From JANNSX01 sp041397825 (lineage in GTDB: Bacteria; Pseudomonadota; Alphaproteobacteria; Rhizobiales; Hyphomicrobiaceae), in assembly GCA_041397825.1 (NCBI GenBank), contig JAWKVX010000002.1, forward strand, positions 186,001 through 250,000: a stretch of DNA of 64,000 nucleotides. Reading direction: 5' to 3'. Positions 57,308-64,000 of this stretch are shown here, piece after piece. A model generated the notes under the pieces. It did no database searches. It saw only the letters and a program-made list of their open reading frames with translations, and was not told the origin of the DNA. Position 1 is the stretch's first letter. Every line of letters starts with the position of its first letter. The translations under genes were made by a program, and so were the position numbers.

Positions 57308-57919
57308 TCAGTGTGTCAGGATGTCGGGCTCGACGAAGCCGAGAAGATCCAGCTCCGCCCGGGCTGGCAGGAAGCGGAAGCAGGCTTCGGCCAGCCCCGT
57401 CCGGCCTTCGCGCTCCAGCAGCCTGTCGAGCACGGTCTTCAACTTGTGCAAATGCAGGACATCGGAGGCCGCATAGCCCAGTTGCTCGTTCGAAAGCGTC
57501 GGGGCGCCCCAGTCGGAGCTCTGCTGCTCCTTCGACAGCTCGACACCGAGAAGCTCCCGGCAGAGATCCTTGAGGCCATGCCGGTCCGTGTAGGTACGGA
57601 CCAGCTTCGAGGCGATCTTGGTACAATAGACGGGTCGCGGCATGACACCCAGGTGGTGCGAGAGGGTCGCAAGATCGAAGCGGGCGAAATGGAAGATCTT
57701 GACGACGCTCTCGTCGGTCAGCAGCGCCTTGAGGCGTGGCGCCTCGCGCTGTCCCCGGCGGATCTGCACGAGATGGGCATTGCCATCGCCCGCCGAGAGC
57801 TGGACGAGGCACAGACGGTCGCGATGCGGATTGAGGCCGAGCGTCTCGGTGTCGATCGCCACGGCGCCGGAGAAGCTGACGCCGGCGGGCAAGTCATCCT
57901 GGTGCAGTTTCACGCTCAT
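57308..57919 (-). CDS. ribonuclease D-like 3'-5' exonuclease
   Basis: The start is placed at ATG 57919 (MSVKLHQDDLPAGVSF), giving 203 residues; a TTG at 57946 is possible. The DEDDy exonuclease motifs are present: VAIDTETLGL, HFARFDLATLSHHLG and GYAASDVLHLHKL with Tyr preceding the last Asp. This is the short form without the HRDC domains of full-length RNase D, common in alphaproteobacteria next to lptC. It lies just downstream of tRNA-Leu, a possible substrate type. Confidence 0.92.
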   Translation of the reverse strand: MSVKLHQDDLPAGVSFSGAVAIDTETLGLNPHRDRLCLVQLSAGDGNAHLVQIRRGQREAPRLKALLTDESVVKIFHFARFDLATLSHHLGVMPRPVYCTKIASKLVRTYTDRHGLKDLCRELLGVELSKEQQSSDWGAPTLSNEQLGYAASDVLHLHKLKTVLDRLLEREGRTGLAEACFRFLPARAELDLLGFVEPDILTH

Positions 57920-57968
57920 GACGACCGGTTCACGTGGCTCCCCCAAGGGTGCGCGGAGCCGGTTGAAA

Positions 57969-58053
<85 letters not shown>

Positions 58054-58187
58054 CCGAGCCTAGCGGCCCGAACGAATTCACCTAGTGCGACCCCGTGATC
58101 TTGTCAATGAAGCGCCGCTGCCTTGAGGGACCGGGACGTGGGGTGTAACTCTCGAACGGGGACAGGGTCGTTCGGAGGATCGAGGCG

Positions 58188-59174
58188 ATGTCCGGTGGAG
58201 GTGGCGACAAGGGACTGGCGGTGGTGCTCGGTGGGGCCGGGTTCCTCGGTCGCCATGTCGTCCGGGCCCTGGCCGCCCGCGGCTGGCGCATCCGCGTCGC
58301 CTGCCGTCACCCCGATCTTGCCGGTCATCTGCAGCCCTTGGGCCGGGTTGGCCAGATCCACTCCGTAAGGGCGGATATTCGCGATGAGGCCGCCGTCCGC
58401 CGCGCGCTCGAGGGGGCGGATGCGGTCGTCAATCTGATCTCGGTGCTGGTTCCGTCGGGGCGCCAGACCTACCGGGCCCTCCATACCGAAGGGGCCAGGC
58501 GCGTGGCCGTAGCGGCGCGCGATGCCGGTGTACGGAACCTGATCTACGTCTCGGCCATCGGCGCCGATGCCAAGTCGTCGTCCGTTTACGCCCGGACCAA
58601 GGGCGAGGCCGAGAGCGGCGTCCTCGCTGAATGTCCGTCGGCCGTCGTTCTGCGGCCATCGATCGTGTTCGGCGCCGACGACAACTTCTTCAACCGGTTC
58701 GCCGGGCTCGCCCGGATCCTACCGGTCCTGCCCGTGATCGGCGGCCGAAGTCGTTTCCAGCCGGTCTATGTGGGAGATGTCGCCGCCGCCGTCGCCAACG
58801 TGCTCGAAGGACGGGCCGCGCCCGGACAGATCTATGAGTTGGGAGGCCCGGAGGTGTTGACCTTCCGCCAGCTGATGCAGTTGGTGCTGGCCTACTCCGG
58901 CCGATGGCGGCCGCTGCTGCCGTTGCCGGTCTGGCTTGCCAAGCTCCAGGCGGTCTTGACCAAGCCTTTGCCGTCAGGCTGGCGGCCCTTGACCGTCGAC
59001 CAGGTTCGTCTCCTGCAACGGGACAATGTCGTGAGCGATGCGGCAGAGCGCGATGGGCGCACGCTCGCAGGCCTGGGGATTGCCCATCCGGTCGCCATCG
59101 AGTCGGTCGTACCCTCCTATCTCGAGCGCTTCAGGCCGCGTGGTCAGTTCGGTCGCTCTCGCGGCCGGGACTGA
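58188..59174 (+). CDS. complex I NDUFA9-like atypical SDR protein
   Basis: 328 residues. The Rossmann motif VVLGGAGFLGRHVV (11-24) has the G-x-G-F-x-G spacing of atypical SDR proteins. YVSAIGADAKSSSVYARTKGEAE carries Tyr-x3-Lys and RPSIVFGADDNFFNRFAGL is typical of NDUFA9-like proteins. In alphaproteobacteria this NAD(P)-binding protein is often found near uppP and is linked to complex I or quinone metabolism. It lies divergently from the tRNA and RNase D genes. Confidence 0.9.
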   Translation: MSGGGGDKGLAVVLGGAGFLGRHVVRALAARGWRIRVACRHPDLAGHLQPLGRVGQIHSVRADIRDEAAVRRALEGADAVVNLISVLVPSGRQTYRALHTEGARRVAVAARDAGVRNLIYVSAIGADAKSSSVYARTKGEAESGVLAECPSAVVLRPSIVFGADDNFFNRFAGLARILPVLPVIGGRSRFQPVYVGDVAAAVANVLEGRAAPGQIYELGGPEVLTFRQLMQLVLAYSGRWRPLLPLPVWLAKLQAVLTKPLPSGWRPLTVDQVRLLQRDNVVSDAAERDGRTLAGLGIAHPVAIESVVPSYLERFRPRGQFGRSRGRD

Positions 59175-59199
59175 CGCTAGAAATCGAGGGGAGGCTGCC

Positions 59200-60072
59200 A
59201 TGATCCTGCGTGCAGCCGGAGCGGTCTTGATCCTCGTGGGACTGGCCCTTCTGGCATTTGATTTCGTCAGTGCGGATGTTGCGCCGGAACCGCACCCGAA
59301 ACACGTCGCGAAGAAAACGCACAAGTCGGGGCTGCCGGTCATCGAGGCGATGGTGGCCGAGCGCCAACTCGATGAGATCTCCGGGGAGGCGATAACGCCT
59401 GAGAGACTCGAGGACATAACTCTGATCTTCGCTTCAGCCATAGTCCGGTATTGGCCGAAAGCGGGAGAATCAGACCTTGAGGTTCTGAGAAGCTTTCGAG
59501 AGAACTGGCTGCTTGCCGTCATGCAGCGCGCGTCCATCTGGAAAACGTGGAATGGCGTCGCTCGTCCACCCGGCGAGCTCGCCTACTATGAGCGGCGTGA
59601 CTATCGGATGGCGCTCGCCAAAGGTGTCGGAATATGTAGTCAAGCGGCTCTTGCCATCGCGGACTATCTCCGCGAGAGGAAAGTTCCGGTTCTGATCGCT
59701 GGACTCGACGGTCATGTGGTTGCCGTCGCAGAGTTACAAGGCCGCAGCTTCATTGTCGACGCCGACTACGGCGTGGTCTTGCCCATGTCCATGACGGAGG
59801 TCGAGGCAGATCCGACACGAATACGCGAGGCCTATCTCGCAAGGGGCTACCCACGTTCGACCGTCGAACGCTTGGAGCGCATTTTCGGCTCCGCAGGCAA
59901 CAAGCTTGTAGCGCCTGACGGCTATGCTGCCACGTCGGCGTCGCGTCTCAAGCTCTTTGACATCGGTGTCTGGCTCATTCCGTCGGCCCTTGTTCTTGCG
60001 GGTCTCCTGCTGCTTGGCCGAGCTCACAACCACAAGAGTGTCAGAACCAGCACGCCCAAGGCGACCCGGTAG
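59200..60072 (+). CDS. transglutaminase-like cysteine-peptidase-fold membrane protein
   Basis: The ATG at 59200, after GAGGGGAGG, begins 290 residues. An N-terminal membrane helix (3-22) and a C-terminal helix (about 255-275) flank a periplasmic domain. The domain contains GVGICSQAALAIADYL (Cys146), GLDGHVVAVAEL (His172) and FIVDADYGVVLPM (Asp187), a Cys-His-Asp triad of the transglutaminase-like fold. I do not recognise a characterised family; cross-linking, peptidase or inactive binding roles are all possible. Its 3' end overlaps the uppP 3' end by 49 bases on the opposite strand. Confidence 0.78.
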   Translation: MILRAAGAVLILVGLALLAFDFVSADVAPEPHPKHVAKKTHKSGLPVIEAMVAERQLDEISGEAITPERLEDITLIFASAIVRYWPKAGESDLEVLRSFRENWLLAVMQRASIWKTWNGVARPPGELAYYERRDYRMALAKGVGICSQAALAIADYLRERKVPVLIAGLDGHVVAVAELQGRSFIVDADYGVVLPMSMTEVEADPTRIREAYLARGYPRSTVERLERIFGSAGNKLVAPDGYAATSASRLKLFDIGVWLIPSALVLAGLLLLGRAHNHKSVRTSTPKATR

Positions 60073-60818
60073 TAGGCAAACGGCGCGAAGCCGATTCGAC
60101 TCACGATCATCAGAAACGGCCTGACGACAAGCAACGCCGCCAGAAAGGCAGTAATGAAGCCGATGGCGATGATCCCCAAATCGTCGAACGACAGCAGATC
60201 CCAGGTCTTGTAGGCGTCATAGACGAATGCGGCGGTCATCGTTGGAATGGCGAGAAAGAAGGAAAGCTCCGCGGCCGCCCGCCGCTCCAAGCCGAGCAGC
60301 AGGCCGCCGATGATCGTCGCCCCGGACCGCGACGTGCCGGGAATCATCGCCAGCGCTTGTGCGAAGCCGATGCCGAGGCCGGTGGTAAGCGGCACGTCGT
60401 CGACCGTGTGGTAGCGTGGCACCGGTCGCATCAGCTCGACGATCAGGATGACGATGCCGCCGAGGATGAGCGAGACGCCGACGACGACCGGGCTGAACAA
60501 GACCTCTTTGATCGTCTTGTGGAACAACGCGCCAAGCACCATCGCCGGCAGGAACCCAACCAGCAGCAGGAGCGCAAAGCGCTGGGCCTTGGCTTGGCGA
60601 GGCAGGCCGATGAGCGTCTCCCAGAGCCGGCGAAAATAGAGGATGCAGATGGCGAGGATGGCGCCGAGTTGGATCATGACCTCGAAAGTCCGGCCAGGGG
60701 GCGCTTTGAGGCCGAGCAGGTCGACCAGCAGGATGAGATGGCCTGTCGAGGAGACGGGCAGGAACTCGGTCAAGCCTTCGACGAGGCCGAGGAAGGCCGC
60801 GATCAGGTAATTGTCCAT
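60024..60818 (-). CDS. uppP: undecaprenyl-diphosphatase
   Basis: The start is ATG 60818 (MDNYLIAAFLGLVEGLTEFLPVSSTGHLIL), 264 residues; the frame is open to 60935. BacA motifs are intact: EGLTEFLPVSSTGH near the N-terminus and MIPGTSRSGATI in the middle. About eight helices. It recycles the C55 lipid carrier for peptidoglycan and polysaccharide synthesis. It converges with the transglutaminase-like gene. Confidence 0.97.
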   Translation of the reverse strand: MDNYLIAAFLGLVEGLTEFLPVSSTGHLILLVDLLGLKAPPGRTFEVMIQLGAILAICILYFRRLWETLIGLPRQAKAQRFALLLLVGFLPAMVLGALFHKTIKEVLFSPVVVGVSLILGGIVILIVELMRPVPRYHTVDDVPLTTGLGIGFAQALAMIPGTSRSGATIIGGLLLGLERRAAAELSFFLAIPTMTAAFVYDAYKTWDLLSFDDLGIIAIGFITAFLAALLVVRPFLMIVSRIGFAPFAYYRVALGVLVLTLLWL

Positions 60819-61034
60819 GGCTTGCCCCCTCGCCCGCCTGCGCCGTTCCGGCCGGGGCAGACCGTTAACAGGTTTCTGCCGGCTGTCCTGCCGGACAAAT
60901 CGCCTCGCGAGGCAACGAGGCCATCTCCTGGCCACGCTCCGATGCCAGGGTAGCTGCAGAACGGCGAATCACGTCCTATGCTGTCGTTCAACCGATCCGA
61001 GGGCTGTCCGGGCCTGCGCACACCGACCAGCGAT

Positions 61035-61733
61035 ATGCACAGACTGACCCATTTCCGGCTTTGCCCTTTCTCTCGCTCGATCCGTCTTCTGATGGCCGAG
61101 CTGAAGCTCGAGACCGAGCTCCACGAGGAGCAGCCCTGGAATCCGTCACGGGACTTTCTGGCGCTCAATCCGGCGGGTGACCTGCCCGTGCTCGAGCTTG
61201 ATGCCGGACCCGTCATCGCCGGTGCCTACGCCATCTCTGAATACCTGGCCGAGACCGTCGACAACCATCTCTACGAGCGCAGCGATGCGCCGATCATTCC
61301 CGGCAACCGGATCGAGCGGGCGGAAATCCGACGTCTGATCGACTGGTTCCACAGGAAGCTGTTTGGCGAGGCGACCTCGCATCTCCTCGAGGAGCGTGTC
61401 TATGGCGCCCTTCGGCATAGTCGATCTGCGGGGCCGGACGTGGAGCTTCTGAAGGTCGTCCGGCAGAATCTTCGCTACCACCTGTCCTATATGTCGTTCC
61501 TGGTCGAGCAGCGGAACTGGCTCGGGGGCGAACACATGTCGTTCGTCGACCTCGCAGCGGCGGCCCATCTGTCGGTTGCCGACTATCTCGGCGAGATCGC
61601 ATGGGACGAGCGACAAGCTGTCAAAAGCTGGTATGCTCGCATGAAATCGCGGCCGTCGCTTCGCGCTATCCTGGCCGAGCGGGTGCCGGGCGCTCCCATG
61701 CCGCCGAGCCACTATGCCGATCCGGACTTCTGA
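61035..61733 (+). CDS. glutathione S-transferase family protein
   Basis: 232 residues from ATG 61035 (MHRLTHFRLCPFSRSIRLLMAEL). The thioredoxin-like N-terminal domain carries CPFSR at 10-14 and LNPAGDLPVLEL; the helical C-terminal domain includes WLGGEHMSFVDLAAAAHLSVADYLG (N-capping and hydrophobic staple region). The substrate is unknown. Its end overlaps the queG start, so the two genes are probably co-transcribed. Confidence 0.92.
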   Translation: MHRLTHFRLCPFSRSIRLLMAELKLETELHEEQPWNPSRDFLALNPAGDLPVLELDAGPVIAGAYAISEYLAETVDNHLYERSDAPIIPGNRIERAEIRRLIDWFHRKLFGEATSHLLEERVYGALRHSRSAGPDVELLKVVRQNLRYHLSYMSFLVEQRNWLGGEHMSFVDLAAAAHLSVADYLGEIAWDERQAVKSWYARMKSRPSLRAILAERVPGAPMPPSHYADPDF

Positions 61734-62889
61734 GCCTCCCGCCACCGCCCCCCCAATGCCGCTGTGGTCTCCCAGCCTCGTCGACCGACTGAAGGACGAA
61801 GCCCGTCGACTGGAGTTCCAAGCCTCTGGAGTGGCAAGGCTTGCCGAACTTCCGCCCTTTGGTGACGGTCTGTTGGCCTTTCTTGGCCAAGGCCATCACG
61901 GCGACATGCACTGGATGAGCGATACCGCTGAGCGTCGCCGTCACCCCCAGAGCCTATGGACCGAGGCGAAGTCGGCCGTCGTGCTGGCCATGGCCTATCC
62001 GTCGGAAAGCGATCCCCTGGAAGCACTCGCCCAGGCGGACCATGGCACGATCGCCCTCTACGCGAAGCGCCGCGACTACCACGATGTCGTGAAGGGCCGG
62101 TTGAAGCATCTGGCCCAATGGATTGCGCGGACGACGGGCTCCGCGGTCAAAGTCTTCGTCGATACGGCGCCTCTCATGGAGAAGCCGTTGGCGGCGGCGG
62201 CCGGCCTCGGCTGGCAGGGCAAGCACACCAATCTCGTCTCGCGCCAGCTCGGCTCGTGGTTCCACTTGGGCGTAATCCTGACCGAGGCCGAGCTGCCGGC
62301 CGACCCGCCTGCCGCGGATCATTGTGGAACCTGCCGGCGCTGCCTCGATATCTGCCCGACGGCGGCGTTCCCGGCGCCGTATCAGCTCGACGCGCGCCGG
62401 TGCATCTCCTACCTGACCATCGAGCACAAAGGGCCGATCCCGCGATCGTTTCGCCGTGCCATCGGCAATCGCATCTTCGGCTGCGACGACTGCCTTGCCG
62501 TCTGCCCCTGGAACAAGTTCGCGATCGCCGCTCGCGATCAGCGGCTCGAGACGCGGATCGAGGCCGACAACCCTCCGCTCGCCGAGCTGCTGGTGCTCGA
62601 TGACCAGGCCTTCCGCAGCCGTTTCGCCGGCACGCCCGTCAGGCGGGCGGGGCGCGACCGGTTCCTGCGCAATGTACTTATCGCGGCGGGCAATGCGCGG
62701 GACACGTCGCTGCGGCCGGCGGTGACGTCGCTGCTCGACGATGACTCGCCTCTCGTGCGCGGAATGGCGATCTGGGCGCTGGCATCGCTCGCCAGCGAGG
62801 ACGAGGTCCGTCAGGAGAGGACACGCCGGCTGCCGGTCGAGCAAGATGCCGACGTGATCCGCGAATGGCGTGAGGCGGTTCCGCCATGA
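61714..62889 (+). CDS. queG: epoxyqueuosine reductase
   Basis: 391 residues from ATG 61714, overlapping the GST gene by 20 bases; an ATG at 61756 (MPLWSPSLVDRL) would avoid the overlap. DUF1730 domain: VVLAMAYPSESD, KVFVDTAPLMEKPLAAAAGLGWQGKHTNLVS. The two [4Fe-4S] sites are CGTCRRCLDICPTAAF and CDDCLAVCPWNKF, and helical HEAT-like repeats finish the chain. QueG makes queuosine from its epoxide in tRNA anticodons using cobalamin. Its TGA overlaps the next ATG. Confidence 0.96.
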   Translation: MPIRTSEPPATAPPMPLWSPSLVDRLKDEARRLEFQASGVARLAELPPFGDGLLAFLGQGHHGDMHWMSDTAERRRHPQSLWTEAKSAVVLAMAYPSESDPLEALAQADHGTIALYAKRRDYHDVVKGRLKHLAQWIARTTGSAVKVFVDTAPLMEKPLAAAAGLGWQGKHTNLVSRQLGSWFHLGVILTEAELPADPPAADHCGTCRRCLDICPTAAFPAPYQLDARRCISYLTIEHKGPIPRSFRRAIGNRIFGCDDCLAVCPWNKFAIAARDQRLETRIEADNPPLAELLVLDDQAFRSRFAGTPVRRAGRDRFLRNVLIAAGNARDTSLRPAVTSLLDDDSPLVRGMAIWALASLASEDEVRQERTRRLPVEQDADVIREWREAVPP

Positions 62890-63749
62890 GCCATCTCCTC
62901 GCCGTCGGTCTCGGCTACTCGGCCGAGCGCGTCGCCGCAGCGCTCGCCGGCCAAGGGTGGATCGTGACGGGATCCTGTCGCCGGCCCGAGGGCATGGCGC
63001 GCATTCGGGCACTTGGCCATCGGGCCATTGCATTCGACGGATCGGCACCCGCCGCTGGGATGCGCGCGGCCATCGCCGAGGCGACGCATCTCCTCGTCTC
63101 GGCCGCGCCGGGCGACACGGGCGATCCGCTCCTCCGACGACATGGTGACGATATCCGCTCAGCGTCGCGACTTCGTTGGATCGGCTATCTCTCCACGGTC
63201 GGTGTCTACGGCGATCATCAGGGGGCCTGGGTCGATGAAGCGACACCACCAACTCCCGTGAGCGAGCGTGGCCAGCGCCGTGTCGAGGCGGAGCGGCGAT
63301 GGCTCGAGCTCATTCGGTTGCCGGACCGGACGGTGCAAGTCTTCCGTCTTGCCGGCATCTACGGACCCGGACGAAATCAGCTCGAGCAGCTCAGGCGTGG
63401 TGAGGCCAAGCGGATCGTGAAGCCGGGTCAGGTGTTCAATCGCATCCACGTGGACGACATCGCCGGTGCCGTGCTGGCCGGGATCCAGCATGCGGAGGCT
63501 TCTGGCATTTTCAACGTCGCCGATGATCTGCCGGCGCCGCCCGACAAGGTTGTCGCCTATGCCGCCGGTCTCCTGGGCTGCCCAGCGCCGCCGGCCGAAC
63601 CCTTCGAGACAGCGGCGCTGTCGCCGATGGCACGAAGCTTCTATGGCGAGGTCAAGCGGGTTTCCAACAGCCGGTTGAAGCGCGAGCTCGGCTGGCAGCC
63701 GCGCTATCCGACTTATCGCGAAGGACTGGCGGCGCTGGTCGAAACGTGA
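62886..63749 (+). CDS. NAD(P)-dependent epimerase/SDR-like protein (YeeZ type)
   Basis: 287 residues, coupled to queG by an ATGA overlap. Opening LLAVGLGYSAERVAAALAGQGW is a Rossmann motif; YLSTVGVYGDHQGAWVDEAT, RVEAERRWLEL and FRLAGIYGPGRNQLEQL follow. The YGxxxGAWVDE motif and length are those of SDR/YeeZ-like proteins, which often sit after queG in alphaproteobacteria. Substrate not known. Confidence 0.9.
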   Translation: MSHLLAVGLGYSAERVAAALAGQGWIVTGSCRRPEGMARIRALGHRAIAFDGSAPAAGMRAAIAEATHLLVSAAPGDTGDPLLRRHGDDIRSASRLRWIGYLSTVGVYGDHQGAWVDEATPPTPVSERGQRRVEAERRWLELIRLPDRTVQVFRLAGIYGPGRNQLEQLRRGEAKRIVKPGQVFNRIHVDDIAGAVLAGIQHAEASGIFNVADDLPAPPDKVVAYAAGLLGCPAPPAEPFETAALSPMARSFYGEVKRVSNSRLKRELGWQPRYPTYREGLAALVET

Positions 63750-63902
63750 CGAGCGGCGCCATGCCGTTCAAGCGCCGTTCAGATCGCCTCCCTCATTTTG
63801 TCGCCATTCGACCATAGGCTCGACGTACTCGCGGCAGACCAGCGGAGAGGCTCCGCGGTCGTGATTCGGCGGGGAGCGGGCGTGGCAACATCGGGGTGTG
63901 TC

Positions 63903-64000
63903 ATGTGGCGTTGGATCTTGAGCTGTCTCGCAGGCTGCCTCGTCGGCGCGGCCATCGCCGGACCGGCGCTCGCCGGTGACGTGACGCTCGTATTGGTGCT
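63903..64000 (+). CDS. start of an exported protein (partial)
   Basis: ATG 63903 opens a frame that runs off the window; in-frame upstream GTG codons exist at 63861 and 63882. The first residues, MWRWILSCLAGCLVGAAIAG then PALAGD, form a Sec signal peptide with cleavage at ALA-GD. The following VTLVLVL resembles the first strand of a von Willebrand A/DUF1194-type domain, but too little is visible to be sure. The 153-bp gap before it shows no clear promoter. Confidence 0.55.
   Translation, partial: MWRWILSCLAGCLVGAAIAGPALAGDVTLVLV

Overview
The window is chromosomal DNA of a GC-rich (roughly 65%) alphaproteobacterium, probably of the Rhodospirillales/Geminicoccaceae type. Evidence: an lptB-rpoN-hpf-ptsN block with lptC/lptA and an rnd-like RNase D just upstream of it, a phaR / phaA-phaB poly-hydroxybutyrate locus, an NDUFA9-like gene followed by uppP, a GST, queG and an SDR gene, and many catabolic ABC-transporter and CoA-enzyme genes. 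I see no insertion sequence, prophage, integrase or CRISPR array. The lineage is inferred from gene content and order only.

Layout. (1) 1-9454 (+): a compact transport operon. It has an alpha/beta hydrolase, two RbsC-type permeases, a seven-helix protein that aligns with microbial rhodopsins but lacks the retinal-binding lysine, a long flotillin/SPFH coiled-coil protein, a small membrane protein and an SSS-family Na+/solute symporter. The SBP and ATPase of the ABC system must lie elsewhere, presumably upstream. (2) 9584-15979 (+): LysR, class III CoA-transferase, MmgE/PrpD, acyl-CoA dehydrogenase, hot-dog hydratase and CitE-like lyase. This is the itaconate-degradation layout (ict/ich/ccl, called rip in Pseudomonas). 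(3) 15993-20977: ABC-F ATPase, class III aminotransferase, AlkD-like repair protein and a TIR-domain protein. (4) 20993-24009: phaB and phaA, divergent from phaR. (5) 24017-28472: LysR divergent from a luciferase-like oxidoreductase (two operator-like dyads between them), an alpha/beta hydrolase, an SH3 exported protein and a haloacid-dehalogenase-like protein. (6) 28590-38990: AraC regulator, then a complete Liv/urea-type ABC transporter, an N,N-dimethylformamidase (DMFase) large subunit and an enolase-superfamily enzyme. The LivM-type permease carries the DMFase small subunit as an in-frame C-terminal domain, with a strong internal ribosome binding site at the junction. (7) 39054-45006: FecR-type protein, a kinase/class III aminotransferase fusion, aspartate aminotransferase, a class II cytochrome c and a small ORF. 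(8) 45283-57919: housekeeping block with yggT, yggU, folD, ptsN, hpf, rpoN and lptB. A Crp/Fnr regulator, a DUF2892 gene, an OafA-like acyltransferase and a CoA-transferase then separate lptB from a fused lptC-lptA-lptA gene and RNase D. (9) 57969-64000: tRNA-Leu(CAG), NDUFA9-like protein, a transglutaminase-like membrane protein, uppP, GST, queG, an SDR and the start of an exported protein.

How parts fit together. Region 2 would activate itaconate as its CoA ester, hydrate it to citramalyl-CoA and cleave it to acetyl-CoA and pyruvate. Acetyl-CoA can feed the PHB genes of region 4. Region 6 reads as a module for import and hydrolysis of an N-substituted amide. The most unusual items are the lysine-less opsin inside a transporter/flotillin operon, the permease-DMFase small-subunit fusion with a nested start, the LptC-LptA-LptA fusion, the kinase-phospholyase fusion, and a perfect TGTGA-N6-TCACA operator between a Crp/Fnr gene and a DUF2892 gene.
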